A stretch of DNA of 64,000 nt. Source: Xanthostigma xanthostigma. Lineage: Eukaryota > Arthropoda > Insecta > Raphidioptera > Raphidiidae. Below are positions 32,020 through 43,384 of this stretch, one piece after another; positions within the stretch are counted from its first letter, which is position 1; each line of letters begins with the position of its first letter. The position numbers and the translations under genes were made by a program. The DNA lies in contig OY754464.1 in NCBI GenBank assembly GCA_963575645.1, forward strand, positions 74,064,948 to 74,128,947. Direction: 5' to 3'. The notes under the pieces are model-generated. The model was given only the letters and a program-made list of their open reading frames with translations. It made no database searches and was not told the origin of the DNA.

Positions 32020-32685
32020 CTTCTAATAAAGAATCATGTGGACCGACCTAAAAAAAGGAGGAGGTTATATTATGTTTGATTGTATTTTTTTAAATGTTTT
32101 CCCGTCGATATCTTCGCCGGCTGTGAACGGATTTCGATGTTTCTTTTTTTATTCGATAGAGTATGTTTCAAAGTTGGTCCCATATAAAAATTATAAAATT
32201 GGTTCAACAACTTTCTAGAAAATTAACAAAAATAAAAAAAAATATTGCAAAATATTGTTGTAGTTGTAGGCGTGAACATTGCTCTTCTGTTTCATTAGAC
32301 ACTAAAAATGCCCCATAGAAAATTTAGCGAAATCGCTTTAGAAAAAACTTATTTTTCACAAAAAAACAAAAACCGTCTTCAATACTTTGCCTTAAAATTA
32401 AAAAGTTAAAAACATAAAACTTTAAAAAAAATTAACCTCCTTCAAAAAAGGGTTACTAAGGAGCATAAGATAACAAAGTTTTGAGGTCAGCGCCTGTTTA
32501 AATTGGTACCCACATCAAAACTTTGTTATTTTACGCTTTTTAGTGAATTTTTCGCAGGAGATTCAATTTTTTAAAGTTTTTTTTTCAATAAAGACGAGTC
32601 AATTGAAAGACGAGCTGTTGTTTTATAGCTGCAGAAGTAAGAAGTTATCAATTTACTTCTTTTTTTAGTTTTTGACAATTTTCAC
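32020..32685. other. Unassigned sequence
   Basis: It contains a loose inverted pair around AACAAAGTTTTGAGG (32472) and CAAAACTTTGTTATTTTACG (32515), suggesting a small foldback. No gene is seen. Confidence 0.4.
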
Positions 32686-33145
32686 GTCAATAATAATAAT
32701 AATAATAATAATAACAATAATAATAATAATAATAATAATAATGCGTTTAACGTCCGTTTCTCGACTTTATGTCATAACAAACGCCATTCGCACCATTACT
32801 ATTTTCTATCTAACACACTTCCCGTTATTTTCTACAATTTTTAAACTTCAAGTTAAAATTAATAGCAATGGGCGAATAAAGGAATTTTTAGGATTTTAAG
32901 GATAAGGTAGGCAAATTTTGAACATAGGAGTTTGACAGGTAATCGGCCATGGCCTTGAATAAGGAACCATTCGATATTTATCTGGAATTATTGAGGGAAA
33001 CTATGGAAAACCTCAACAAGGTGGCCGGTACAAGAATTACCGTTTCTCGGCGAGAGGCAGTAGGAAAAAGTCTTAGTCAAATCTGCCCCCGGTACCTCCC
33101 GAATGCGAGTCTAGTGCTCTCAGCGCTACGCCACCCCGCTCGGTG
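32686..33145 (-). mobile_element. tRNA-derived SINE, copy B
   Basis: On the plus strand the copy runs from an (AAT)n tail through GCGTTTAACGTCCGTTTCTC to GGTACCTCCCGAATGCGAG and CGCTACGCCACCCCGCTCGG. The tRNA-like head is shortened, as the B-box part is missing between TGCCCC and GGTACC. The rest matches copies A, C and D. Confidence 0.85.
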
Positions 33146-34096
33146 TTTCTTCTTTATACGTAGTTAAATAAATAAATTCATTTTAAAAGAAAGAAACAAT
33201 TACTTTATCATAAGTAAATAAATAGTAGTTTATGTATTAATACGAATCTAGGAATATCTTTATTCCTTAAACCGTGGAAATATACAATTACTTCGGACAA
33301 ATTCGAGTAATCTCTCCTGGTGCTTTAAAAAAAAAGTACGGTGTCCGAGGAAACGATAACAGTTGGCAACCCTTGTTCTGAAGATAGTGTAGGCCGTAGA
33401 GCCCATATTTGTATTTTATACAAAACAAAAAATAGCCAACAATCTGGAGCCAGCACTGAATCAACCCGCAGGCGTTTATTACTTTTGAAATAATGACCCC
33501 GCATTAGCCAGAACTATACTCTCCTCGCGATCGTCTGTTGTTTAGAATAGAACTATGAAAGGTCATTTGTCAGTTCTTTATTACAATGGATTTGGTTGCC
33601 GGCATTGTTGGCAGGCAACAGTTGGGGTGCACAGTAAATGCAACTCGACCAGCTGTTATTTTAAAATGCATGTCCACAGAGGATCCAAACAAAAACAATG
33701 TCATGTATACAAACACTTATGAGACACGTATCTTTTTTTTATTTTAGTTTAGAAGATATGAGTTTGTTCAAACATTTTTATTTTGTGAGAAACTTTACTC
33801 ACCCATACTAGCTTTTAAACCAGACCCTGACGAGATATAGGCCCATCTGGCCAGTAGAAGAAGAGTCTGGCAATCAAAGAGCGAGGACTTGAGGAGCCCC
33901 GAAGATGCACGATTGCACCAACACACCCACGCCATTTTTTAAGGAGCTCCCTGTTGCCTACCTCATAACGTCATCTTGATTTAACACCTCCTCACGGAAA
34001 ATCCTGCTCCTGGGAAATGCTCATGTGTCTTCATGTGTCCTCACTCTTCGATCGCTAGGCTATTCTGACAGTAAACACGTTCTTTTTTATATCTAT
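33146..34096. other. Unassigned sequence
   Basis: No gene is recognised. The GGTGTCCGAGGAAACGATAAC..GTTGGCAACCC run near 33340-33373 resembles a hAT-type terminus (AGGGTTGCCAAC on the minus strand). Confidence 0.35.
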
Positions 34097-34130
34097 ACTA
34101 ATATATTATAAAGCTGAAGAGTTTATTTAT
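34097..34130 (-). mobile_element. RTE-type 3' tail fragment
   Basis: On the minus strand AACTCTTCAGCTTTATAATA then TTAGTATAGAT, the tail of the family at 14878. Only the tail is present. Confidence 0.6.
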
Positions 34131-34369
34131 AATGTATTTAACATTTAATGTGGTATGGTTTTCCGGTGTCCGTATATATAGTAACGGATTACAAAATCCA
34201 CATACTGTGAGAGTTGTTTTTTAAATGAATTATACAGACGTTAGCTCAATTAATTCAAATAAATAAAATCGTAACTTAGTCTGTAATTGAACAGTTTTAA
34301 AGATTCCTAGAGCGAATTTTCAGTTTTCATCATTTTTTTTTGTTAATTTTTTTGTACCTATCTTCTAAT

Positions 34370-34705
34370 TATACTAATGTATAAAGCTGAGGAGTTTGTT
34401 TGTTTGGTTGAATGCGCTAATCTCAGGAACTACTGGTTCGAATTGAAAAAAATATTTTTTGTTGGATAGTCCAATTACCGAGGAAGGCTATAGGCTATAT
34501 AATATCACGCTACGACCAATAGGAGCGGAGCATCGATGAAAAATAAAACTCATTTTTTAGTCCGACAAAAACTTTTGAATGGTAACTCCGATCATCATGA
34601 AATGTGGACACAGCAATCATCTTGGTAAACTAAGATGAATGTCCGTACGCATGTCCCTCCCTCCCATCTTTTGCACCCATGTGAAACCGGGCGGAACCGC
34701 TAGTA
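34370..34705 (-). mobile_element. RTE-type LINE 3' end or derived SINE, copy 2
   Basis: The complement of 14878-15230: CTAGCGGTTCCGCCCGGTTT, ATGATGATCGGAGTTACCA, AGCGTGATATTATATAGCC and CAAACAAACTCCTCAGCTTT in order on the minus strand. It is shorter at the tail than copy 1. Confidence 0.65.
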
Positions 34706-34909
34706 AACAATATGTACGGTTTTGCAGGGTCTGTATCTACAATTATTAAAATATCCAAGATTCTAAATATCGCCAGGGAAATTCAAACTGCAATGCTCAA
34801 GCCTCGGAGTCAGCCATGTTTAAAATTATATCAGTCTCTGTTTGAACCATTATACGAAATTGCGATTTGATTTCAAAACTCGTCACTCTAATCAAAACAA
34901 CAACATTCG

Positions 34910-35240
34910 AAAGGATAGGGTATTTTGCACCATGTACGAGAAAATCTAATAATACATAGGTAATATTCTTGATAGATTTTGTAAAAAGCAAATGAGAATT
35001 GTTGATTTCTATTCATAATAATGCAATATAAATTTTATAATTCAATTTGAAGAATTGTATTTTTTAACCTGTTCTTTAAAAGTTTACAACGCTGTTCGCT
35101 GTTCCGGCGTGACGTCACTTCGTCTGTAGACTAGGTACGTTTATGTTGTGCTGTGTGTTATTTTGAAGTTCTTTCAAGTTATTATCACGTTTATCCCGTA
35201 TTTTATTGATTTCGCATTATGGAAGACGGTTCCGTAAAAG
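34910..35240 (-). repeat. Dispersed family R, copy 1
   Basis: The complement of 55094-55460: GTGACGTCACTTCGTCTGTA, AGGGTATTTTGCACCATGTA and CGTATTTTATTGATTTCGCA are shared. The sequence past it (35623-35735) has TAACAATAACTGTTACGAAA, similar to the right end of the other copy (55600-55655) and to 37860-37960. A short open start at 35219 (MEDGSVKAEST) soon stops and is not a supported gene. Confidence 0.6.
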
Positions 35241-35764
35241 CAGAAAGTACTAATCCACCAAGGAGAGAAGTGTGCTAAGAACATGGATGTTTGCTTGCGC
35301 AGCATGTGTGCGCGGAATTAGATTTTACACTTCGGGCGATTTAGTCGGTTTAGCTGTGATTTAGGTGTAGACAATGCCTATTGTTGTATATAGATAGGTG
35401 AACGTAATGGTAGCTTTGTAGCAACTGTCAGATGCAATAGCGTTTATGAGAATGCCGGTAGCTAAATGAAAATCGATTATGAAGTCTCTGGAATGTGTTT
35501 ATGTAATACTAACATTGCCTCTTTCATCATAAAGGACAACAAAAGCTCTTACAAATTTCATCAACGTTTCTTGTCTGTTTGTATGCGTCTGTTTCTTATT
35601 TGTGCTTGCTAACTTTCGGTGTTATTGTTATGTTTCGATAACAGTTTAATTGTTGCTACTGTTATTAAAAAATAACCAGTTAACAATAACTGTTACGAAA
35701 TATGTTTCAAACAATCAATAGTTGGGTAGTTCCTTTGGTAAAAACTAGTGCTGGGACTTTTTGA

Positions 35765-35960
35765 TTTTTTGGTCGGTTATCGGTTATCAAAAATAATAAC
35801 CGGTTTCGAAAAAACCGGCATTCAATCAAAATGATGACCGAAAACCGAAAACCGGTCTATTAACCGGTCATTCAGTCGGTTATAATATGACCGAAAACCG
35901 GTCGATTAACCGGTCGTTCAGTCGGTTATATGACCGAAAACCGATCGACTGACCGATCGT
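35765..35960. repeat. Left subterminal ACCGGT array of the hAT element
   Basis: Repeats of about 45 bp with GACCGAAAACCGGTC and TTCAGTCGGTTATA. They are probably transposase binding sites, as known for subterminal repeats of plant and animal hAT elements; that role is inferred. Confidence 0.7.
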
Positions 35961-36345
35961 TCAGTCAGTTATATGACCATTAAAGTTTAAACTTTAAACT
36001 ATATAACCGTTCGACAGATCGACCGTTGATGTTATTTGTTAGGTATATTTTGTTGTTGCAAATTGTGATAACATATCTATCTAGGTACCTAAAATTTGAT
36101 GACTAGACAAGTAGCATATTTAATGTTGTTAATAAAACCGCTGATCTCCTCGGAATTTTTAATTTTGAAGTTTGATTTAAATTTTAAACTGCTTACAGCT
36201 GTACGGCCGCGCGATTGTTATTGATTTGTTTCACAACACCGGCACCGTCTTGTATCCCAAAGAATACACGCTTATAAATTGTTTTTATTTAGTTCCTAGT
36301 TCCTACTGTTCCTAGTGTTGTCTTACGCGTTGACGGGAATTAAAA

Positions 36346-36555
36346 ATGTCGGAAGTGTGGAAGTATTTTCAAAAGAAAGAATTAACGAAAAACGAAGTGA
36401 TTTGTAAAATTTGTGACAAACTGCTTAAATATTCAGGCAGTACAAGTTCACTGTGGCACCATATTCGATCAGTACATTACTTAGAAAACGCTAAACAGAA
36501 AAACAAAATTGAAGAATATTTGAATTGTTCTGAGTCTGACCAAAAGACCAGGTAA
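36346..36555 (+). CDS. BED zinc-finger exon, N-terminus of hAT transposase
   Basis: The frame starts MSEVWKYFQKKEL and continues VICKICDKLL, then SSLWHHIRSVH. Aromatic residues near the start, a C-x2-C pair (residues 25 and 28 approximately) and a later H-x4-H pair with a preceding LW form a complete BED finger, the DNA-binding domain at the N-terminus of many hAT transposases. After residue 69 the frame ends at a stop that overlaps a good splice-donor-like CAGGTAATA at 36550, so in a full element this may be a first exon. No downstream exon for the RNase-H fold or hAT dimerisation domain is found before 37333. Upstream, GTTGACGGGAATTAAAA precedes the ATG. The frame is intact, which may reflect a young copy rather than selection. 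Confidence 0.75.
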   Translation: MSEVWKYFQKKELTKNEVICKICDKLLKYSGSTSSLWHHIRSVHYLENAKQKNKIEEYLNCSESDQKTR

Positions 36556-37119
36556 TAATTTTTTATTAACAGAAATATTCAATTAGTTCTTATATTTTAT
36601 ATAAACATAATCTACGACAATGAGATCACTTACTAAGTTGAATATTTTCATTTTGTTCTTTGATGATTTTTGAAAAGTCGCTTTGTTTTTTTTTTTTTTA
36701 TTTGTTTGCCTGCTGTTAGTGGATAAAGTACAGCCGTTCTTAGTAATTTTTCTCGCCCTGTATCTTCGAAACAAAGCGGCTTTTCAAAAATAATCAAAGG
36801 ACAAAATATTCTTACAAATGTTTCGTTCTTTGTAACGGCAGAAATTTGATATGAAAATGTCGAAATTAACTCAAAAAACAGATAGCGATAGCCGAACTTA
36901 AATAAAATGATGACGTTTTAGCTGTTTGAATAATTAATAATTATTAATTTTAATCTCATATCCTTATATTCTCTGAAAAGTAATTATTAATTTTAATCTT
37001 TCGTCGGTTCCATGGCTTTGGCAATCTATTTCTGAGGTAATTTTCGACATTTTAATTCTTAATTTCTGTCGTTATAAAGCATGAAAAATTAATTTTGTTT
37101 AACACTAAAATCGGTTTTC

Positions 37120-37320
37120 ACATCTAATTTTAACCGGTCGATCGGTTAACCGGTTTTTAACCGATTGATCGGTTAATCGGTTTTTAACCGATCTACCGGT
37201 TAACCGATTTTTATACGATCGATCGGTTAACCGGTTTTTAACCGATTGACCGGTTTTTACATATTCATAACCGCGGTTTTCGAATCAAATTTTAACCGAT
37301 CGACCGGTTAACCGGTTTTC
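37120..37320. repeat. Right subterminal ACCGGTT array of the hAT element
   Basis: About six units near 28 bp built on GATCGGTTAACCGGTTTTTA with variants such as GATTGATCGG and GATCTACCGG. It is the counterpart of the left array. Confidence 0.8.
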
Positions 37321-37347
37321 GTGCCCAGCCTTAGTAAAAACGTGTAA

Positions 37348-37856
37348 GGCCTCTTGTTAACGACAACGGATAACGGCCCGATTTTTATGACGGGCGACAG
37401 GCCGACGCGCAGTGTTCAATAGGTTAGTGTGGGTGTTTGTTAACGCGACGGGCATATAACCGTTGCAACAAAACTCAACGGATACCCGCACGTCGTCCCT
37501 CGGCGGACCACGTCATTTCATAGAAGTCTGTTGACGACGACAGATGTACACGCACGTTTTTACCTATCCCTATCTATCTACCTTATTCTGCTCATTGTGA
37601 ATATGGAGTTTAAAATTGATACTGATATGAATTATTAATTAGCCTTGAACATAATAGGCCAGTGTCGGAACAAGACTAGAAAATTACAAAAATAAACAAG
37701 CAAGACATATAACGTACTTGCACTTCTTCGCCCTTCAAGTATAGAACTGATATCGATAACATTGGACGCGCTCACGTATATGCAGATCGTGTGTAAACGT
37801 AACCGTTTTGCGTCGGCCCGTTACCAGTTGACTAAAACCGTCGTTAACAAGAGCCC
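37348..37856. mobile_element. PIF/Harbinger-like MITE
   Basis: TAA stands on both sides (37345-37347, 37857-37859). The ends are GGCCTCTTGTTAACGAC and the complement of GGGCTCTTGTTAACGACGG. The TWA duplication and GGSC start fit PIF/Harbinger. The interior is GC-richer than its surroundings and has no recognisable gene. It begins only a few bases after the duplicated target of the preceding hAT element. Confidence 0.7.
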
Positions 37857-38209
37857 TAACTTGTTATGTTTTCATAACGGTTTATTTGAAAATAAGCGGT
37901 TAACAATAACTGTTGTAAAATAAAATATTACCGACAATGAATAGTTGATAACTGATAAAAATCAGTCAATATCATTACGGGCCCGTAGCTAAAATATTTT
38001 TATGTTTTTATCAGTTTATTTTTTTTAGAAAAAAACTGTTGGGATGTTAGATGGTATGACACATTTTAAATGACTTTGTATGCTCATATCTCATTCCTGC
38101 AGGGGCTTTAATAGTATTTTACACCACAAGTGCCGAAAGTGTGATATTCTTGCTCTGCGTGCCATGATACCTGAAGCACCCACAGTAAAAACTAAGATTT
38201 AGAATCTCC

Positions 38210-38750
38210 TTACGGTAGTACGAGCACCAAGGCAACTTTAAATAAAAGACTTGATTTTTTTATATATTTTGGTAGATGGATGATATGTTTTCATTGGTTT
38301 ATCCAAAACTAGTCGGTGGAAATTAAAAAAATACTATTTAAATTAAAGTTAAAACCTTAATAAATTATTGAAAACAAAAAAAAAAACCGTTGTGCTCGAC
38401 TAATTAAAAAGGTATTTAATCTTTTTAATTAAATATATTTTAATTAGTCGGACACAACGTTTTTTTTTGTTTTCAATAATTTATTAAGGTTTTAACTTTA
38501 ATTCAAATAGGTAGTTTTTTTTTAATTTCAACCGACTAGTTTTGGAGAAATCAACGAAAACATATCATCCATCTACCGTTTTACCCATAAAGCCAATGTT
38601 AAATATGCTTACTTTTGAAGTCATTTATTTATTTAAATAATCGGGCAACCCCCCCTAAAATTTTCATAATTGGTTTAGACTTCATATAACTTCATATAAA
38701 AAAAATCAAGCCTTTTATTTAAAATTGCCTTAGTGCTCGTACTACCTTAA
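38210..38750. mobile_element. Foldback element with 0.2 kb arms
   Basis: The ends are TTACGGTAGTACGAGCAC and the complement of TTAAGGTAGTACGAGCAC. The arms continue inward through GGTAGATGGATGATATGTTT (mirrored at 38557-38577) to a centre near 38424. The TTAA/TTAC at the edges may be a piggyBac-type target, which is inference. There is no coding region. Confidence 0.75.
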
Positions 38751-39774
38751 TAGAAAGTTTAATCAAAATCGGTTTTAAATTTTGGAAGCACGTGACAAGA
38801 GGACAAGCAAAGGTAAGGAAATTAGGCACTAATTTTGTTACAATTTTATTTGTTTCTTTATTAAAAAATTATCAACAGTTTTAGTCAGTCATTTAGGACA
38901 ATAAGCTTTATATATTAGTTGCTACGCACAATATTCATAGACGGTTCCGTGTTGTGTTATTAAATTCAGAAAAATGCCACTTATGAACGTTATTGTAGAA
39001 TTTCTTTCCTTATTTCATAAATTAATATTTTGCTGGGACTAAAAAACCATTAAATTTTCGTGTTTATTGAAAGCTTAATATCAACGTATGATTTTTTAAA
39101 TTTTTCGATAACTTGATAACCATCCCATATTGTTACTAAAAGTCAGTTTTCGAAAACAAATTACCTTTCAAGTTTATTATCTGTTTATCCCGGTTTTTAG
39201 GGGACCATTTCTCCCACGTTTGAGGAATGGCCGATTTCGCCTTGAGATATGACCGTCCCGAACTCGCTTTGAGCGACCACAAACAGCTGATACAAAAAAA
39301 AACAACACTGTTTTGTTTTCAGGGAAGCTTAAAACCTGTAAATCTAAAGTTCAAAACCGAATTTTTGCACGATCACGATTTTGTTACTACCACAAAATAA
39401 ACCAGAAATATATAACTCTCTATTACGAGTTTTACTCGTTCTTGTGACCTCGGTGCTCGGTTAACTCGAAATTATATCCTGAAATATACCGTCTGAAATG
39501 TTGGAAGATTTACAGCGAATTGTGTCTTAGGCGGAATAGAGCAAGCCACCTCCCTTTCACAGCTTAGTTCCATGTGCAAACTGACGCTGCAACTGACGCG
39601 CATCCATTCACGGACATGCGCATGAGACTCAGAGTATAATAAGTGAGACAGACGTATATATGTCGGCACCGTAGTGTTTAAGTCTTTCTCCCGATCTTGG
39701 CTAGCAATATAGAGGGTATTAAATATGAGAATAATACTAGAGTTTGAGACTTTAGGACGTACGCTACTGTGAAA
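38751..39774. other. Unassigned sequence
   Basis: No gene is recognised. The short minus-strand frames at 39472-39887 have no family motif. Confidence 0.4.
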
Positions 39775-39782
39775 GTTCTACC

Positions 39783-40355
39783 CATAGATATATATATTAA
39801 TAGATAGCGGATGACTATCCTTGAGCATTGTGCGGAATGGTTCCAATTTGTACGTGGAAAACGCCGTAAAAAGCGCGCGGAATTCAAGAAGATTAAATAT
39901 TCTATAATATGATGTTAATGGAAAAACAATAAAACTCGCAGTAAACAGTGATATTTCGCTCCAAAACCTATTTTTATATTGAAACGTTTCAAAAATTACA
40001 AAACTGAGCATAAATATAAAATAAAAGCTTGGAATATTTTACATTGTCAGAGTGGCATCAATGCTTGTCAACCTTGATGCCAAATTGACAATGTAAAATG
40101 TTCTAAGCTTTTACATTATATTTATGCTCAATTTTGTAATTTTTGAAACGTTTATCAGTATAAAAATAGGTTTTGGTGCGAAATATCACTGTTTACTGTA
40201 AGTTTTGTCGTTTTTCTCAATAAAATCATATTATAAAATAATTAATATTTTTGAATCTCGCGCGCTTTTTACGGCGTTTTCCACGTACAAGATGGCTTCT
40301 AAAAGGTACAGGAGGCGCTAGTGTATCCGCAATCTATTAAATATATATATCTATG
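39783..40355. mobile_element. Foldback element with 8 bp target duplication
   Basis: GTTCTACC flanks both sides exactly (39775-39782 and 40356-40363). The ends are CATAGATATATATATT and its complement. The arms of about 0.27 kb pair through AACGCCGTAAAAAGCGCGCG and TATTTCGC..AAACCTATTTT to a centre near 40062, around ACATTGTCAGAGTGGCATCA. An 8 bp duplication suits hAT or P-type elements, and the CA start would fit P elements; the class is not settled. No gene. Confidence 0.8.
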
Positions 40356-40836
40356 GTTCTACCTGTCTGTTGTCCTTGTCGTTGCATCCAGGTACAGCAC
40401 ACAAACTTGTATCGACTTGTAAAGATTTATTGTCTTGAGCAGCTTTGAATTATTGCTTTTGTGTGTGCCTTGTATATGGTGGGATACTTACATAGTACGT
40501 ACATACACAATACTCCCAGCCCCAATATCAAGCGCACCAAATCGAAACGTTTTTCTTTTGTATATCAAAGCCAGAAATACCAACTTGATGTTTTACTTGC
40601 GAACTTTGATTTTTCACTGTAATTTCTCTCTCATTGTTATATTGCTTTTTGTTAACCCTGTAATGGGCGCGTCCCAAAGTTGGTAAGTAATGGATTGTGG
40701 CGCTTTTTTGAAGTGAAACATCTTATGCAAGTAAAATGAGCGAAACGAAAAACACTAATATTATAGAAACTCAATATACGACGGAATTTTATTATAGACA
40801 GCCATCCATAAAATCGCTGCTTATCATGTCTGTTAA

Positions 40837-41480
40837 TAGGGTTGCCAGGTGTTCGGCTTTATCTGGACATGCCCGGCTTTTTACGGTCGTGTCAGGCCAA
40901 ATATTTACGTATCCGGCTTTTGTAAAGGTGGCACTTCACATGGCTATTTGTGTTTGCTATTGGGTGTTTGTTGTATTTGACAAAATATATGACGTTCAAG
41001 ACAAACATGCAAATACGACCATCCACACATGGCAGTCAAATAGCAAACACATAAACATTTGGCAGCAGAACGCAAGGTTTAAAATTCCAGGAATTTTAGC
41101 ACTGTTTCATTGTCCCAATTCATTTTCAATAGTAATTGTTCCAGTTCTCGCTCACAGCACAGACACGAAAATACTGCACGTCCGTACTGGTTCACGGCGC
41201 GTGCGCTTCTGAATATGTCCATTGTGTGGACAGTTTATTTGCGTATTTGCCTATTTGACTCCTTTGATGTGCCTCGCAAAACCGACAAGCGCACGGTAAC
41301 GCGTATTTGGTATTGGCCTTATTTGTCAAATAGGCAAATAAGGCCAACACTCTGTCAAATAGACTGTCTACACTTGGTAATTGTTTGCCAAATATGCCAA
41401 ATACACAAATACAGATAGCCATGTGAAGTGCCGGCATTAGGCTTTTGGTCTGTGTACTTTTGATTATAGACTTTTTGATA
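40837..41480 (+). mobile_element. hAT-like terminus carrying an inserted TIR element
   Basis: TAGGGTTGCCAGGTGTTCGG opens at 40837 and resembles hAT ends; its CCGGCTTTTGTAAA is followed by the TIR element at 40927-41435, after which GGCTTTTGGTCTG resumes. The far end of the outer element was not found. The 158-residue frame at 40736-41212 crosses all these borders and is not a gene. Confidence 0.4.
40927..41435. mobile_element. TIR element with GGCACTTCACATGGCTA ends
   Basis: The ends are GGTGGCACTTCACATGGCTA and the complement of GCCGGCACTTCACATGGCTA. Inside are many CAAATA/TATTTG words, for example TATTTGTCAAATAGGCAAAT. TAA before and TTA after suggest the TWA target of PIF/Harbinger, as for 6483. 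No gene is seen. Confidence 0.65.
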
Positions 41481-42390
41481 TTTTTCTAGAGTTTGAAATT
41501 GTTATTTTTTAATAAAGATCTATTTGTTTTTATCCAAAAGAATGGATATATTTTTGATTTGGTTAATGAAATTTTTAGTTTTTTTGTATTTTGTTAAAAG
41601 AGGGCTATATTTGTTTGTTGTTGTTTTTTTTTTCAAATTTATCTACTAATAGTTCTACAGAAGACTGAACATTTTTCACTTTATCAATATCATAGATATA
41701 ATACCAATGATGATAGATTGGTAATATTTATACCCTCGAAGTAAGACAAAATAGATTTATACCTGCAGTAAACATAATGATGTTTGGTGAATTGAATTTA
41801 TTTATTCGGAGGAATAGCTACCCGCAGAACAAATCAAGCGAACAAATAACTACTTACGTTCAGTGAATATGGTCATACGGTCACTAAGGTCTTGTAATGG
41901 AAATGTACCGCGAGGCAGTGCCATTTCTATTCAATGCAAACGAACGGGCGATACATGCGGTGACTGATGACGGAGGGTTAAGTTTAGTTAAGAGTTGTCG
42001 ATAAAGCAAGCTAACTTTGTACTTTCTGAACTTTGATTTTGATTTAAAGTGTTACTCTTTATGTGCCTTAGTTGTCTATTATCTATTTTACTGTTATTGT
42101 TTAAGTTCATTGATTCGTTGCGGAATCACGAAGTTTCTTGGCAAACTTTAGTTTTCTGCACTATGTTTTAAAACTTTACATTTTAAAACTCTTTACTGGA
42201 AATTTACTCTGCGATATGGTGTTGCCAACTTTTGATCACGTATAATAACCATTAAAAAATAAGAGTGCTTGAGAACGGTCGAGCGGATAATGATGCCGTT
42301 GTTTCTATAGCTCTTCTATTACAAGCTCCCAGCTCCTAGGTTATAATCTGAGAACTGGCAAAAGTGTTATTAACTGTTCAAATAATAGTA
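41481..42390. other. Unassigned sequence
   Basis: No gene or clear repeat is seen. Confidence 0.4.
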
Positions 42391-42489
42391 TATTGTGCGA
42401 CTAGTGAAAGAAGGAGAAGATTCCATGAGCGTGAAATTTGCAACACGCGAGTGGAATATTCTCCTTCGATCAACGGTCGCACATAATAT
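42391..42489. repeat. 99 bp imperfect palindrome
   Basis: TATTGTGCGACTAGTGAAAG with AAGGAGAAGATTCCA pairs with TGGAATATTCTCCTTCGATC and GGTCGCACATAATA. It ends just before the CAGGGCCCCG inverted pair. Confidence 0.6.
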
Positions 42490-42504
42490 TTTATTCAACT
42501 AGCA

Positions 42505-42862
42505 CGAGTAATATGTAATCGGGGCCCTGATAAAAGAGGGAAAAATAGTAAATCACTTCATTGATTGACGTACCCACCGCCCTCGATGCACACAAGATGG
42601 CCCTGACTTTCGCTGAATTGCGATGCTGTTTTCATATATACAAATCGCTACCGTGTTCCTATTGGTGCAGAAACTATGCAGTAATAATTCATTACCGTAC
42701 AGTTTCGGCTCGCTACCGCGTTCCTATTGGTCCAGAAACTATATGCAGTAATACATTATCGTATCTACTGTTTCGACTCATTATTAGCACTCTACGCGTC
42801 AACATGAAGTAATTTATTATTTCTCCTGAATTTAGCAGGGCCCCGAAATTATATATTACTCA
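42505..42862. repeat. Outward-facing CAGGGCCCCG repeats with a 65 bp tandem pair between
   Basis: CGAGTAATATGTAATCGGGG ending CCCTG at 42529 mirrors CAGGGCCCCGAAATTATATA at 42836. The two CAGGGCCCC ends face each other across 0.3 kb of other sequence, as two ends of separate copies would. The sequence between has two direct copies of CGCTACCG.GTTCCTATTGGT at 42646 and 42711. Confidence 0.5.
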
Positions 42863-43384
42863 CGCGTGTTGAATAAATAAAATTATCGACCAATTTTTTT
42901 CAATACATTAAAAACAAAATATTATTTCAAAATAATGTCATAAATGTTACTTAAATTTTCCGTATCTAATTGAGCATTAAGAGAGTTTTTATTAGATTTT
43001 ATATATAACATTTCCGAAATACCTATTTTAAAAATTTGTTTCATTATTTAAAAATTTTATATTATCCCAATTATTTTTTCTTGCTAGGTCCTCTGCTCGC
43101 TCTGAGCAAGAACCAATCAGGAAACAGTAGCTTGTCACGTAGGCGACATGAACAAACACCCACAAACCAACATGTCGTCATTCTGCTCAGAGTCAGACAA
43201 AAGACACGTTTTGCTCTGTGCTTATATTCGAACTGTCATTGCGCGCGCACCAGTTCTATTCACAAAACAAGCTTGAAAAATAGTCTTGTGTGAAGCGAGC
43301 ACATGAAAGCAATTAAGAAAACCAGCGCTAGACAACTAGTAGTTAAACCTAGCAAGCCTCGTGTGCACACGGACTTTAATTATT
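42863..43384. other. Unassigned sequence
   Basis: No gene is recognised; 43080-43370 is less AT-rich than the rest and may be the end of an unknown element. Confidence 0.35.

Larger units (their letters stand above)
35746..37333 (+). mobile_element. hAT element with BED-finger exon and subterminal repeat arrays
   Basis: GTAAAAAC flanks both sides exactly (35738-35745 and 37334-37341), an 8 bp target duplication. The ends are TAGTGCTGGGACTTTTT and the complement of TAAGGCTGGGCACGAAAA, normal for hAT. Both subterminal regions are arrays built from ACCGGTT and related words. A single exon encodes a BED zinc finger. The catalytic and dimerisation parts of the transposase are absent, so it is a deleted non-autonomous copy. 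Confidence 0.85.

Noticed and set aside
40736-41212. 158-residue plus-strand open frame
   Set aside because: It runs from unassigned sequence through a hAT-like end and into a TIR element. The translation has no domain, and the borders of the repeats lie inside it.
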